Source of the DNA: a bacterium
Lineage (GTDB): Bacteria > Bacteroidota > Ignavibacteria > Kapaibacteriales > Kapaibacteriaceae
Length of the DNA: 7,483 nt
Direction: 5' to 3'
Assembly: GCA_020050895.1 (NCBI GenBank)
Contig: JAGVJW010000174.1
Span: forward strand, 1-7,483
Shown here: piece after piece, positions 1-6,869 of the stretch
How positions within the stretch are numbered: position 1 is the stretch's first letter
Layout: every line of letters starts with the position of its first letter
Program-made: the position numbers and the translations under genes
The notes under the pieces: generated by a model
The model's database searches: none
Seen by the model: only the letters and a program-made list of their open reading frames with translations
Told to the model about the DNA's origin: nothing

Positions 1-4
1 AGTC

Positions 5-301
5 ATGATGGATTCGCACAACACCGCCAACAAACTGCATCGTGCACCATTGGTATCCTTGGTTCGCAGTGCCAAAGGTTACTTGGCATTCCTGATTGTT
101 GGCGTCGGAATGTTTCTCGTTCCACTTGCGTTGTATGGCTGTCCTGGTTGCAAGCAAGGGTATGATGCTGGCTCAGTGAATGCATCTGTTGGAGATGCAT
201 ATTCGATGTCGGTAATATTTATGTTGGCTGTGCCGGCAACGCTGGTTACCGTGTTTACAATTGTTTTGGCGCGACGACTCAAGAACATTGAAAAGAAGTA
301 A
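5..301 (+). CDS. Small two-helix membrane protein with CPGC motif, function unknown
   Basis: I do not recognise a named family. The 98-residue product has a basic N-terminal segment (K10, R13, R21, K24), a hydrophobic stretch at about residues 25-44, a polar loop, a second hydrophobic stretch at about 68-89 and a basic tail (RRLKNIEKK). The positive-inside rule therefore puts both ends in the cytoplasm and the loop outside. That loop begins with C46-P-G-C49-K, an exposed CxxC pair. An alternative reading is a lipoprotein signal ending at L-Y-G-C46, but the second helix and the missing early positive charge make that less likely. ATG codons lie at 5 and 8, and the frame stays open to the window edge, so the true start may lie upstream. 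It is in the same direction as actA, 71 bases before it. By position it could be an accessory or assembly factor for ACIII or the oxidase, for example in redox or metal handling; this is inference. Confidence 0.72.
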   Translation: MMDSHNTANKLHRAPLVSLVRSAKGYLAFLIVGVGMFLVPLALYGCPGCKQGYDAGSVNASVGDAYSMSVIFMLAVPATLVTVFTIVLARRLKNIEKK

Positions 302-372
302 TCGAATGTGGTGCTTCGTTGTCTACGTCAGTTGTTTTGAAGATATTTGCGCTTCATTTTTAAGGGTGGAGA
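302..372 (+). other. Leader region between the small membrane gene and actA
   Basis: This is the longest non-coding gap of the window (71 bases) and the natural place for an actA promoter if one exists. I see no hairpin followed by a T-run, so no intrinsic terminator. GATATTTG at 342-349 with TTG at 319-321 loosely resembles the Bacteroidota -7/-33 pattern but mismatches the consensus, so I do not call a promoter. Read-through from the upstream gene is equally possible. Confidence 0.4.
362..366 (+). promoter_or_regulatory. Ribosome binding site for actA
   Basis: AAGGG lies six bases before the ATG at 373. A second purine run (GGAG, 368-371) is too close to the start to be the main site. This supports 373 as the actA start. 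Confidence 0.6.
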
Positions 373-1122
373 ATGTTCTCACGCCGATTTGACCTGGCTG
401 TGAAATATGGAGTAGTTGCATTTGGAGGTGTGGCTGCAATTGTTTTTGCCATCGTGTATTTTGCTGTGAGGAATGATGTTGCCGATGTTGGGTACAGGCC
501 ACAACAGCCAGTTCCATTTTCACACAAGCTTCATACAGGCGATTTGCAAATCAATTGCCAGTATTGTCATGCAGGCGTTGAAATGTCGGCACATTCTCCG
601 GTTCCATCAACACAGACATGCATGAACTGTCACACAGCCGTGAAACCCGATAGCCCACGTCTTGCGCGAGTGCGCGAGAGTATCGAAACGGGTCTTCCAA
701 TTGAATGGGTTCGCATCCATAAACTGCCTGACTATGCTCACTTCAATCATTCGCGGCACATCAGGGCGCAAATAGACTGCAAGTCCTGTCATGGTCCCAT
801 TGAGAGCATGGGAGTTGTTTCGCAGTACAAGCCCCTTTCCATGGGATGGTGTTTGGATTGCCACAGGAATCCGGAGGCCAGCATTGTTGGTGCTCGTCCA
901 ATCAGCGGCGTGTTTACCGGGAAGTTGCATGACGTAAATAATTTACTCGACAGCGCCTACATCTTTACGCCGATTGCTGCACAAATAGGGGAGTCGAAGC
1001 CGATTGTGAGTCCATCGTTTGGGATGGTTGAATCTCCACTCCCTGCGCATAAGGTAGATGGCATTCCGCACCCGAAAAAAGCCGGGCTGGGTCCGGAGAA
1101 CTGTTCCACATGCCATTATTGA
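373..1122 (+). CDS. actA: ACIII pentaheme cytochrome c subunit ActA
   Basis: Membrane-anchored pentaheme c-type cytochrome of Alternative Complex III. It carries electrons from the ActB iron-sulfur domain on the outer face of the cytoplasmic membrane. The 249-residue product has one hydrophobic segment at about residues 11-32 after a basic start (SRRFD), acting as signal anchor, followed by a soluble domain. Five CxxCH heme-c motifs are visible: C62-H66 (CQYCH), C83-H87 (CMNCH), C136-H140 (CKSCH), C160-H164 (CLDCH) and C244-H248 (CSTCH). The last sits one residue before the end, so the protein is not visibly truncated. Other histidines (H51, H54, H74, H116, H123, H126, H129) are candidate distal axial ligands. 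The phrase CLDCHRNPE after heme 4 is typical of ActA. The length fits the compact form of the family. The gene is followed after 52 bases by actB. Identification is firm from heme count plus context. Confidence 0.95.
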   Translation: MFSRRFDLAVKYGVVAFGGVAAIVFAIVYFAVRNDVADVGYRPQQPVPFSHKLHTGDLQINCQYCHAGVEMSAHSPVPSTQTCMNCHTAVKPDSPRLARVRESIETGLPIEWVRIHKLPDYAHFNHSRHIRAQIDCKSCHGPIESMGVVSQYKPLSMGWCLDCHRNPEASIVGARPISGVFTGKLHDVNNLLDSAYIFTPIAAQIGESKPIVSPSFGMVESPLPAHKVDGIPHPKKAGLGPENCSTCHY

Positions 1123-1163
1123 TATCTGCGGTGGAAAGACTAACCAACAACGAAATTCCAAGC

Positions 1164-1167
1164 AAGG
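1164..1167 (+). promoter_or_regulatory. Ribosome binding site fixing the actB start
   Basis: AAGG lies seven bases before the ATG at 1175. It favours this start over an upstream in-frame ATG at 1058, which would overlap the end of actA by 65 bases and add 39 residues with no family character. Confidence 0.65.
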
Positions 1168-1174
1168 TCTGAAT

Positions 1175-4100
1175 ATGTCCGATCGTTCGCTCCACTCTGC
1201 AAACGCAGCGCCATGGAAAAGTCTTGAGTCTCTCAGCGGTGCGGTGGATTATAAAGAAAGTGAGTTTCCTGAAGAGGGTCCGATGGCGGAGAATGTTGTG
1301 AGCCGACGTGGGTTCATGACGATTATGTCGGCCTCGATGGCATTAACAGCTGCCGCTTGCCGCCGCCCGGAGCAGAGGTTGGTACCATCTGTGAAATCGC
1401 TTCAAACGGCAATTCCTGGCATGCCCCTTGAATATGCCAGCGTATACACAAAGTGCAATGTTGCATACGGTGCATTGGTCAAGACTCGCGAGGGCAGACC
1501 AATCAAGGTTAAAGGCAATGACCTTCATCCGATCAATACCGGAAGGACGTCGGCGGAGATGCAGGCATCGTTGTTGTCGTTGTACGACTCCGACAGACTG
1601 CGTCGGCCACGCGTTCGCAAGGGCGGCGGTGGCACATCGTACGACAATGCATTGCTTACCATTGCCGAAGGAATTGCTGAAGCTCATGCATCAGGAAAAA
1701 AAGCGGTATTTGTTGTGGGTGAGCATGCGTCGCCTTCCTATGCGGCTCTGATGCAGCATATCAGCGAAGCTATTCCGACTATCACTTTTGTTACAATGCC
1801 TTCGATTGCTGCTAATAATGCTGCAATTGCCAATCGCGCTGCAATTGGGATCGATGCTGAACTTGTGCCAGACCTATCGAAAGCCAAAGTAATTGTTTGC
1901 GTTGATGCCGATCCGTTAGGAGCCGACCCGCTGGCTTTGTACCACACAACAAAATGGTCGCAGAGACGCAAGCCAGTAAAAGCAAACAAAAGCATGTCGA
2001 AAATGATTGTCGCAGAGGCGCAGTATTCACTCACCGGCGGCAATTGTGACGAGCGAATAAAATTACATCCGTCGCAGGTCGAACCATTTCTTGCAGTTAT
2101 TGAAAAGGAAATTGCAGGCTCGGCAGCTCTTGGTTCCGACGTAGCAGCATTGGCATCAGCCGAAGTTTCTAAACATGCTATGGAGACTGCATCGGCTTTG
2201 AAAGGTGCAGTTGGTGAGTCGTATGTGATGGCTGGACGGCATTTATCTCCTCGCGCACATGCAATAGCCTTAAACATCAACAATTCTCTTGGAAACGTTG
2301 GTGCCGGGTCCGTTGTTGATCCAAGTATGCAGATTCCGTTCAGCGGCGATAAGTCGGTTGCGATTAGCGCCCTGACCGCCGATCTGATGGCAGACAACGT
2401 GCACATGCTTGCCTTCTGCGATGCCAACCCGGAGTATAATGCCGACAGGGCATTCAGAACGGCGATGATGAAAGCGCCTTTCCGAGTTGCTATAAATCTT
2501 TACGAAGATGAAACTGCTGAGGTTTGCAACGTCAGTATTCCTGGTACACATTGGCTGGAATCGTGGGGAGATGCAGTTGCCTTCGACGGAACATTAAGCA
2601 TGCAACAGCCGATGATTGCACCCATGAATGATGGTGTGGCTTCGGTGCAGGACTCATTGATGCGCATTGCATTGAAGGTAGGTGAACGCGTGAGCATTGG
2701 AACGCTTCCCTTTACGGCAGAGCAGAAGTATGCCGACTTTGTAAAGAATCGATGGTATACTATGATGTCGGCATCAGTTTCAAATACTGATGCTGCATGG
2801 CGCAAGACACTTCAGGACGGCATTTTGATAATGCCACACATGCCTGCAGCTTCACTGACGTTTAACGGAGCAGCGGCTGCCCAACTTTCTACCGGACAGT
2901 ACACTTCGGGTCGGGTAGTGGCAATCGCACCTTCGCTGAGTTTTTATGATGGGCAGTACTCTAACAATTCCTGGCTTCAGGAATTGCCCGATGCGGTAAC
3001 AAAGATTGTATGGGATAATGCTGCGCTCATGAGCCCTGCCACTGCCATTGCAATTGGTGCTGCCAAGAACGACGATCCAAAGGAACTGGCGCTTGCAAGT
3101 CAGAACGTTGTTACAGTTTCTACAGAACATGGATCTGTTAATCTGCCAGTATGGGTTCAGGTTGGTATGGCAGACGATGTTGTTGCCATAAGCCTCGGCT
3201 ACGGACGCACTGCCGGCGGAGCCGTATCAATGAACGTTGGTGCGAACGGGTTCGCGCTGGCTTCCGGGACCAATACTACGCAGTACATGCCCCTTAAAAA
3301 TATTTCGCTTGTTGCCGGCACAAAGTACCGCGTTGCAACAACACAAAATCATCATACACTTGATGATGGAAGGGGCGAACGGCCTGTAGCAAAGTGGGTT
3401 TCATTTCATGATGTTCAAACCGGACATCTAGAATCTCTCGAAGAAGAATTTCCGAACACTGGCAAGGACGGCAAATTCCTGATACCAATCTCGATTGTTC
3501 CTGATTATGAATACAAGGGACATCGGTGGGGAATGGTTATCGATATGAGTGCATGCACGGGATGTTCTTCGTGTATTATCGCATGCCAATCCGAGAATAA
3601 CATACCTGTAGTGGGGAAGGATCAGGTGTTGATTGGCAGGGAGATGCATTGGATTCGACTCGACAGGTACTACGTTGGCGACATGAGCAATCCGATTTCT
3701 TTGAACGAGCCGATGCTGTGCCAGCATTGTGAGAATGCACCATGCGAAAATGTATGCCCTGTTGCTGCAACTACGCATTCACCCGAAGGGTTGAATGAAA
3801 TGACGTACAATCGGTGCGTTGGAACGCGCTATTGTCTCAATAACTGTCCGTACAAAGTTCGCCGATTCAACTTCCTCAACTTTCATGATACGGAAAAGTC
3901 GCCTCTTGATCTGGTGTTTAATCCCAACGTCACCAACAGAATGCGTGGCGTAATGGAGAAGTGCACTTTTTGTGTGCAGCGATTGCACGAGGCCAAGTGG
4001 CATGCAAGAGATGCAGGTCGTGAGAGAATCACCGACGGTGAAGCTGTTGTGGCGTGTCAGGAAGCATGTCCAGCCGGCGCAATCATCTTTGGTGATACCA

Positions 4101-4216
4101 ATGATGCTTCGAGCCGCGTGGCACAGTTACGTAACGAAGACCGTGGGTTCAAGGTGTTGTCTGAATTAAACGTGCGTCCACAAATCACGTATCTCGCTAA
4201 AGTGCGAAACTCATAA
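1175..4216 (+). CDS. actB: ACIII iron-sulfur / molybdopterin-oxidoreductase-like subunit ActB
   Basis: Large peripheral subunit of Alternative Complex III (1013 residues from the start chosen). It takes electrons from quinol at ActC and passes them to the ActA hemes. A Tat-like signal S43-R-R-G-F-M is followed by a hydrophobic run and A-A-A-C62-R-R-P, a lipobox-like site with the CRRP typical of ActB. Residues about 80-700 resemble a molybdopterin oxidoreductase (GNDLHPINTG, HWLESWGD) but lack an N-terminal four-Cys cluster motif, so this domain is probably cofactor-free, as known for ActB. The C-terminal domain (from about 780) is ferredoxin-like, with cysteines 794/797/800/804, 849/852/857/861, 881/887/891 and 930/933/961/965. 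That makes 15 ligands, because T884 stands where a twelfth-family Cys would be (CVGTRYC). This fits three [4Fe-4S] and one [3Fe-4S]. It is 16 bases upstream of actC. An ATG at 1058 in the same frame was rejected. Confidence 0.95.
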   Translation: MSDRSLHSANAAPWKSLESLSGAVDYKESEFPEEGPMAENVVSRRGFMTIMSASMALTAAACRRPEQRLVPSVKSLQTAIPGMPLEYASVYTKCNVAYGALVKTREGRPIKVKGNDLHPINTGRTSAEMQASLLSLYDSDRLRRPRVRKGGGGTSYDNALLTIAEGIAEAHASGKKAVFVVGEHASPSYAALMQHISEAIPTITFVTMPSIAANNAAIANRAAIGIDAELVPDLSKAKVIVCVDADPLGADPLALYHTTKWSQRRKPVKANKSMSKMIVAEAQYSLTGGNCDERIKLHPSQVEPFLAVIEKEIAGSAALGSDVAALASAEVSKHAMETASALKGAVGESYVMAGRHLSPRAHAIALNINNSLGNVGAGSVVDPSMQIPFSGDKSVAISALTADLMADNVHMLAFCDANPEYNADRAFRTAMMKAPFRVAINLYEDETAEVCNVSIPGTHWLESWGDAVAFDGTLSMQQPMIAPMNDGVASVQDSLMRIALKVGERVSIGTLPFTAEQKYADFVKNRWYTMMSASVSNTDAAWRKTLQDGILIMPHMPAASLTFNGAAAAQLSTGQYTSGRVVAIAPSLSFYDGQYSNNSWLQELPDAVTKIVWDNAALMSPATAIAIGAAKNDDPKELALASQNVVTVSTEHGSVNLPVWVQVGMADDVVAISLGYGRTAGGAVSMNVGANGFALASGTNTTQYMPLKNISLVAGTKYRVATTQNHHTLDDGRGERPVAKWVSFHDVQTGHLESLEEEFPNTGKDGKFLIPISIVPDYEYKGHRWGMVIDMSACTGCSSCIIACQSENNIPVVGKDQVLIGREMHWIRLDRYYVGDMSNPISLNEPMLCQHCENAPCENVCPVAATTHSPEGLNEMTYNRCVGTRYCLNNCPYKVRRFNFLNFHDTEKSPLDLVFNPNVTNRMRGVMEKCTFCVQRLHEAKWHARDAGRERITDGEAVVACQEACPAGAIIFGDTNDASSRVAQLRNEDRGFKVLSELNVRPQITYLAKVRNS

Positions 4217-4232
4217 AAGGAAAAACGTCGAG

Positions 4233-5678
4233 ATGTCAAACATGACTGTCGATCACGAACAACAGATTCGCACAAACGGCCACAGTTACGAAGAGCCTGT
4301 GCGTGAGATCCTGGTGATGGGGCACCCAACACTTCATGACGTTACATCGCGAATTGCAAGCATTGTAGAATCGAAGCTATCGATAAAGTATTTGCTAACG
4401 CTCAGCGTTACGCTTTCGATGCTTGGTCTTGGTGTTGCGGCACTTGGGTATACAATTATGACAGGAATTGGTGTTTGGGGTCTCAACAATCCTGTGGGAT
4501 GGGGTTGGGACATCACCAACTTCGTGTTTTGGATCGGTATTGGACATGCAGGGACGTTGATCTCTGCCATTCTTTACCTGTTCCGTCAGCGCTGGCGTAC
4601 TGCAATCAACAGATCAGCAGAAGCGATGACGTTGTTTGCCGTTGCCTGCGCAATGTCGATGGTCTTGGGTCACACAGGTCGGCAGTGGCTGTTCTATTGG
4701 CTTCTTCCGTTTCCCAATCAAATGCAGATGTGGGTGAATTTCCGTTCTCCATTGATGTGGGACGTGTTTGCAGTAAACACGTACGGCACAGTGTCGCTGC
4801 TCTTTTGGTTTGTTGGACTCGTACCCGACCTGGCAACATTGCGCAATTACGTCAGAAATTCATTCGCGCGAAAAATCTACAGCTTTTTCTCTCTCGGTTG
4901 GACTGGTTCGCATCGGCACTGGCATCACTACGAAATCGCTTACATGATCCTTGCCGGTATCTCCACGCCACTGGTGTTATCGGTACACAGCGTGGTTTCC
5001 ATGGACTTTACTGTAGGCATTCTTCCCGGGTGGCACACTACCATCTTTCCGCCATACTTCGTTGCAGGCGCCATATTCTCCGGTTTTGCAATGGTGATGA
5101 CGCTGCTCATTATTGCACGCGAAGTGCTCGACTTAAAGCAGTTCATCACGCTTAAGCATCTCGACAACATGAATAGAATCATGCTTGCAACTGGGATGAT
5201 GGTGGGATACGCGTATGCCATGGAATTTTTCATCGCATGGTACTCTGCCAATCCGTGGGAGATGTGGATTTTTCAAAACCGAGCCTTCGGTGATTATGCA
5301 TGGGCATACTGGACCATGATTTCGTGCAATGTTATTGCTCCGCAAATATTCTGGTTCAGAAAATTCCGTCGAAACATTCCCCTCATGTTCGTCATATCGA
5401 TATTTATAAACATCGGTATGTGGTTTGAGCGGTTTACGATTATTGCAACATCGTTGCATCACGACTTCCTGCCTTCATCGTGGGGCTATTACACGCCAAC
5501 GTGGGTGGAAGTCTCCATTTTTATCGGAACATTTGGTTTGTTTCTCTCTGCATTTCTGCTATTTGCAAAGTTTGTACCTGTTATTGCCATTGCAGAAGTG
5601 AAAGCAATTCTTCCCGGTTCACAGCCAAGCCATAAGCATGAACACGGGCACGCCCATGCCGAAGTGACTGGACACTGA
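4233..5678 (+). CDS. actC: ACIII NrfD-like membrane subunit ActC (quinol site)
   Basis: Integral membrane subunit of the NrfD/PsrC-like family. In ACIII it forms the quinol-oxidising site at the interface with the ActB Fe-S domain. The 481-residue product starts with a polar cytoplasmic segment (about 1-49) containing the PVREILVMG stretch seen in this subunit. Ten hydrophobic helices follow at roughly 50-74, 92-118, 132-150, 173-197, 232-255, 268-295, 315-338, 355-376, 383-402 and 425-448. Polar residues inside or next to helices, such as H105 (GIGHAG), H147 and D177 (LMWDVF), are candidates for quinol binding or proton transfer; that assignment is inference. The C-terminal tail (467-481) holds seven histidines in 15 residues. 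The start at 4233 follows AAAAGG (4215-4220), which overlaps the actB stop; a second ATG at 4242 is possible. The stop at 5676-5678 abuts the actD ribosome binding site, which suggests coupled translation. Confidence 0.94.
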   Translation: MSNMTVDHEQQIRTNGHSYEEPVREILVMGHPTLHDVTSRIASIVESKLSIKYLLTLSVTLSMLGLGVAALGYTIMTGIGVWGLNNPVGWGWDITNFVFWIGIGHAGTLISAILYLFRQRWRTAINRSAEAMTLFAVACAMSMVLGHTGRQWLFYWLLPFPNQMQMWVNFRSPLMWDVFAVNTYGTVSLLFWFVGLVPDLATLRNYVRNSFARKIYSFFSLGWTGSHRHWHHYEIAYMILAGISTPLVLSVHSVVSMDFTVGILPGWHTTIFPPYFVAGAIFSGFAMVMTLLIIAREVLDLKQFITLKHLDNMNRIMLATGMMVGYAYAMEFFIAWYSANPWEMWIFQNRAFGDYAWAYWTMISCNVIAPQIFWFRKFRRNIPLMFVISIFINIGMWFERFTIIATSLHHDFLPSSWGYYTPTWVEVSIFIGTFGLFLSAFLLFAKFVPVIAIAEVKAILPGSQPSHKHEHGHAHAEVTGH

Positions 5679-5683
5679 AAGGA
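5678..5683 (+). promoter_or_regulatory. Ribosome binding site fixing the actD start
   Basis: AAAGGA begins on the last base of the actC stop codon and lies nine bases before the ATG at 5693. It supports that ATG over the TTG at 5687, which is only three bases downstream of the motif. The overlap with the stop suggests actC and actD are translated in a coupled way. Confidence 0.6.
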
Positions 5684-5692
5684 CGCTTGATA

Positions 5693-6235
5693 ATGAGTAA
5701 GACATCTGTTGGCGCAATTGGAGAATTCACCGACGTAAATATTTTGATTAAAGCGGCCGAAACCATTCGCGATGCCGGTTATCGTCGGTGGGATGTTATC
5801 ACACCCTACCCCGTACATGGTCTGGATTCCGCAATGGGAATAAAACGTTCCATTATTTCTTACATCGCATTCGCCGGAATGTTAGGGGGCTTAACCACTG
5901 CGTTGGGTTTGCAGTGGTGGACAGGTGCTTGGGATTACAAACTCAATATTGGCGGCAAGGGATTCTTTAATTGGCAGTTTAGCATGCCGATTGATTTTGA
6001 ACTCACCGTCCTTGGTACTGCAATCTTTACCACTCTGGGCTTGTTTGCATTGTGCCGCCTGCCCACCTGGTACAACCGGTATCAGGACGACGAGAGTTTT
6101 AAGAAGTCAACCGACGACACGTTTGTTATCACCATCGATGCCAACGACGACCGCTACTCGCAAGACTCTGCGCAGGATCTGCTCCGTAGAATTGGAGCTG
6201 CAAACGTTCACATCGTATTTCCGACCATCGAGTGA
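5693..6235 (+). CDS. actD: ACIII membrane subunit ActD (DUF3341 type)
   Basis: Small integral membrane subunit of Alternative Complex III, 180 residues. Members of this family pack against the ActC/ActF membrane modules and carry no cofactor. The N-terminal soluble part (1-48) reads as a small alpha/beta domain with the characteristic YPVHGLDSAMG stretch, followed by two hydrophobic hairpin helices at about 51-72 and 102-123. Between them lie the aromatic WQFSMPIDFEL residues. The C-terminal soluble region includes DDTFVITIDANDDRY and ends IGAANVHIVF, matching the usual C-terminal domain of the family. No cysteine motif or heme site is present. I chose ATG 5693 over TTG 5687 because of ribosome-site spacing. 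It lies 14 bases after actC and 21 bases before actE. Length and order are those expected for ActD. Confidence 0.92.
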   Translation: MSKTSVGAIGEFTDVNILIKAAETIRDAGYRRWDVITPYPVHGLDSAMGIKRSIISYIAFAGMLGGLTTALGLQWWTGAWDYKLNIGGKGFFNWQFSMPIDFELTVLGTAIFTTLGLFALCRLPTWYNRYQDDESFKKSTDDTFVITIDANDDRYSQDSAQDLLRRIGAANVHIVFPTIE

Positions 6236-6256
6236 GATTCAATACCACAGAATGCA

Positions 6257-6853
6257 ATGAACGCACCACGTAAAATCCCAATTCTTGTTCTTGTGCTTGT
6301 CGGCGCAATAGGAATATTTACAACGCTCGTGCTTGCCGGACGGATTACATGGTTTGCAGATGAACCACCAATGGAATATCTGCCGAACATGGATCACCAG
6401 TTCAAGGCGATTCCGCAGTCGGGCAACTCCTATTTTGCCGATAGGAAGAGTCTCAGAGATCCGGTCGAAGGAACAGTAGCCCGCGGTGTTGAGGTGTACT
6501 TGCTGGGTCAGGGCGACATTGATTCGGCCGAAGTCCACAACGTCGATCCCAAGCTTGAACAGTCAACATTTTTATTATCGCGCGGACAAAACAGATTTAA
6601 TGTTTTTTGTGCGGCCTGCCATAACTACGATGCTAAAAGCAATTCAAAACTTGTTCAGCGAGGTTCTTGGATTGGCATTCCGAATCTTACGAGAGAGCAA
6701 ACACGTGCTCTTTCAAATGCTCGGATTTTCCATATCATTAGTTCGGGACAAAACCTGATGCCGAGTTATGCTGATAAAATTCAGCCCATTGACCGTTGGG
6801 CTGTTATTTACTACCTGAGAACACTTCAGGCACGAGCCGTCGAGAGTCAATAA
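6257..6853 (+). CDS. actE: ACIII monoheme cytochrome c subunit ActE
   Basis: Monoheme c-type cytochrome of Alternative Complex III, 198 residues. It is placed on the outer membrane face with ActA and is a likely exit point for electrons to the oxidase. A basic start (MNAPRK) leads into a hydrophobic segment at about 7-27, then PPMEYLPNMDHQF and PVEGTVARG, both typical of ActE. One heme motif is present, C118-A-A-C-H122, and M168 (NLMPSYADKI) is the expected axial methionine. The end (PIDRWAVIYYLRTLQ) is the usual final helix of such class I cytochromes. No cysteine occurs near the N-terminus, so there is no lipid attachment site; the segment is either an uncleaved anchor or a signal cut near VLA-G28. 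No clear Shine-Dalgarno motif precedes ATG 6257, so expression may depend on coupling to actD, whose stop is 21 bases upstream. Identity is firm. Confidence 0.94.
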   Translation: MNAPRKIPILVLVLVGAIGIFTTLVLAGRITWFADEPPMEYLPNMDHQFKAIPQSGNSYFADRKSLRDPVEGTVARGVEVYLLGQGDIDSAEVHNVDPKLEQSTFLLSRGQNRFNVFCAACHNYDAKSNSKLVQRGSWIGIPNLTREQTRALSNARIFHIISSGQNLMPSYADKIQPIDRWAVIYYLRTLQARAVESQ

Positions 6854-6869
6854 AACAGGAAGCGATTTC

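Noticed and set aside
319..349. Possible Bacteroidota-type promoter (TTG ... GATATTTG) before actA
   Set aside because: It mismatches the TAnnTTTG consensus, and short AT-rich matches like this are expected by chance; not strong enough to call.
1058..1174. Upstream in-frame ATG at 1058 that would lengthen ActB by 39 residues
   Set aside because: It lies inside the actA coding end, the added residues have no family character, and ATG 1175 has AAGG at a good distance.
1123..1174. Looked for a terminator or riboswitch between actA and actB
   Set aside because: No stable inverted repeat or T-run is visible; the gap is simply an intra-operon spacer with a ribosome site.
1738..2427. 229-residue open frame on the minus strand inside actB
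   Set aside because: It is antisense to a well-supported conserved coding region, has no recognisable domain and no ribosome site; a codon-bias shadow.
1175..4216. Idea that ActB is an active molybdenum enzyme such as a polysulfide or nitrate reductase
   Set aside because: The cluster-binding cysteines of the Mo domain are missing and the neighbours are ActA and ActC-F, which is diagnostic for ACIII.
4475..5155. 226-residue open frame on the plus strand inside actC
   Set aside because: It is in another frame of a clear NrfD-like gene; the translation is rich in Arg, Cys, His and Ser with no membrane pattern or family match.
5687..5692. TTG start two codons upstream for ActD
   Set aside because: It is three bases from the AAAGGA motif, too close; ATG 5693 has proper spacing.
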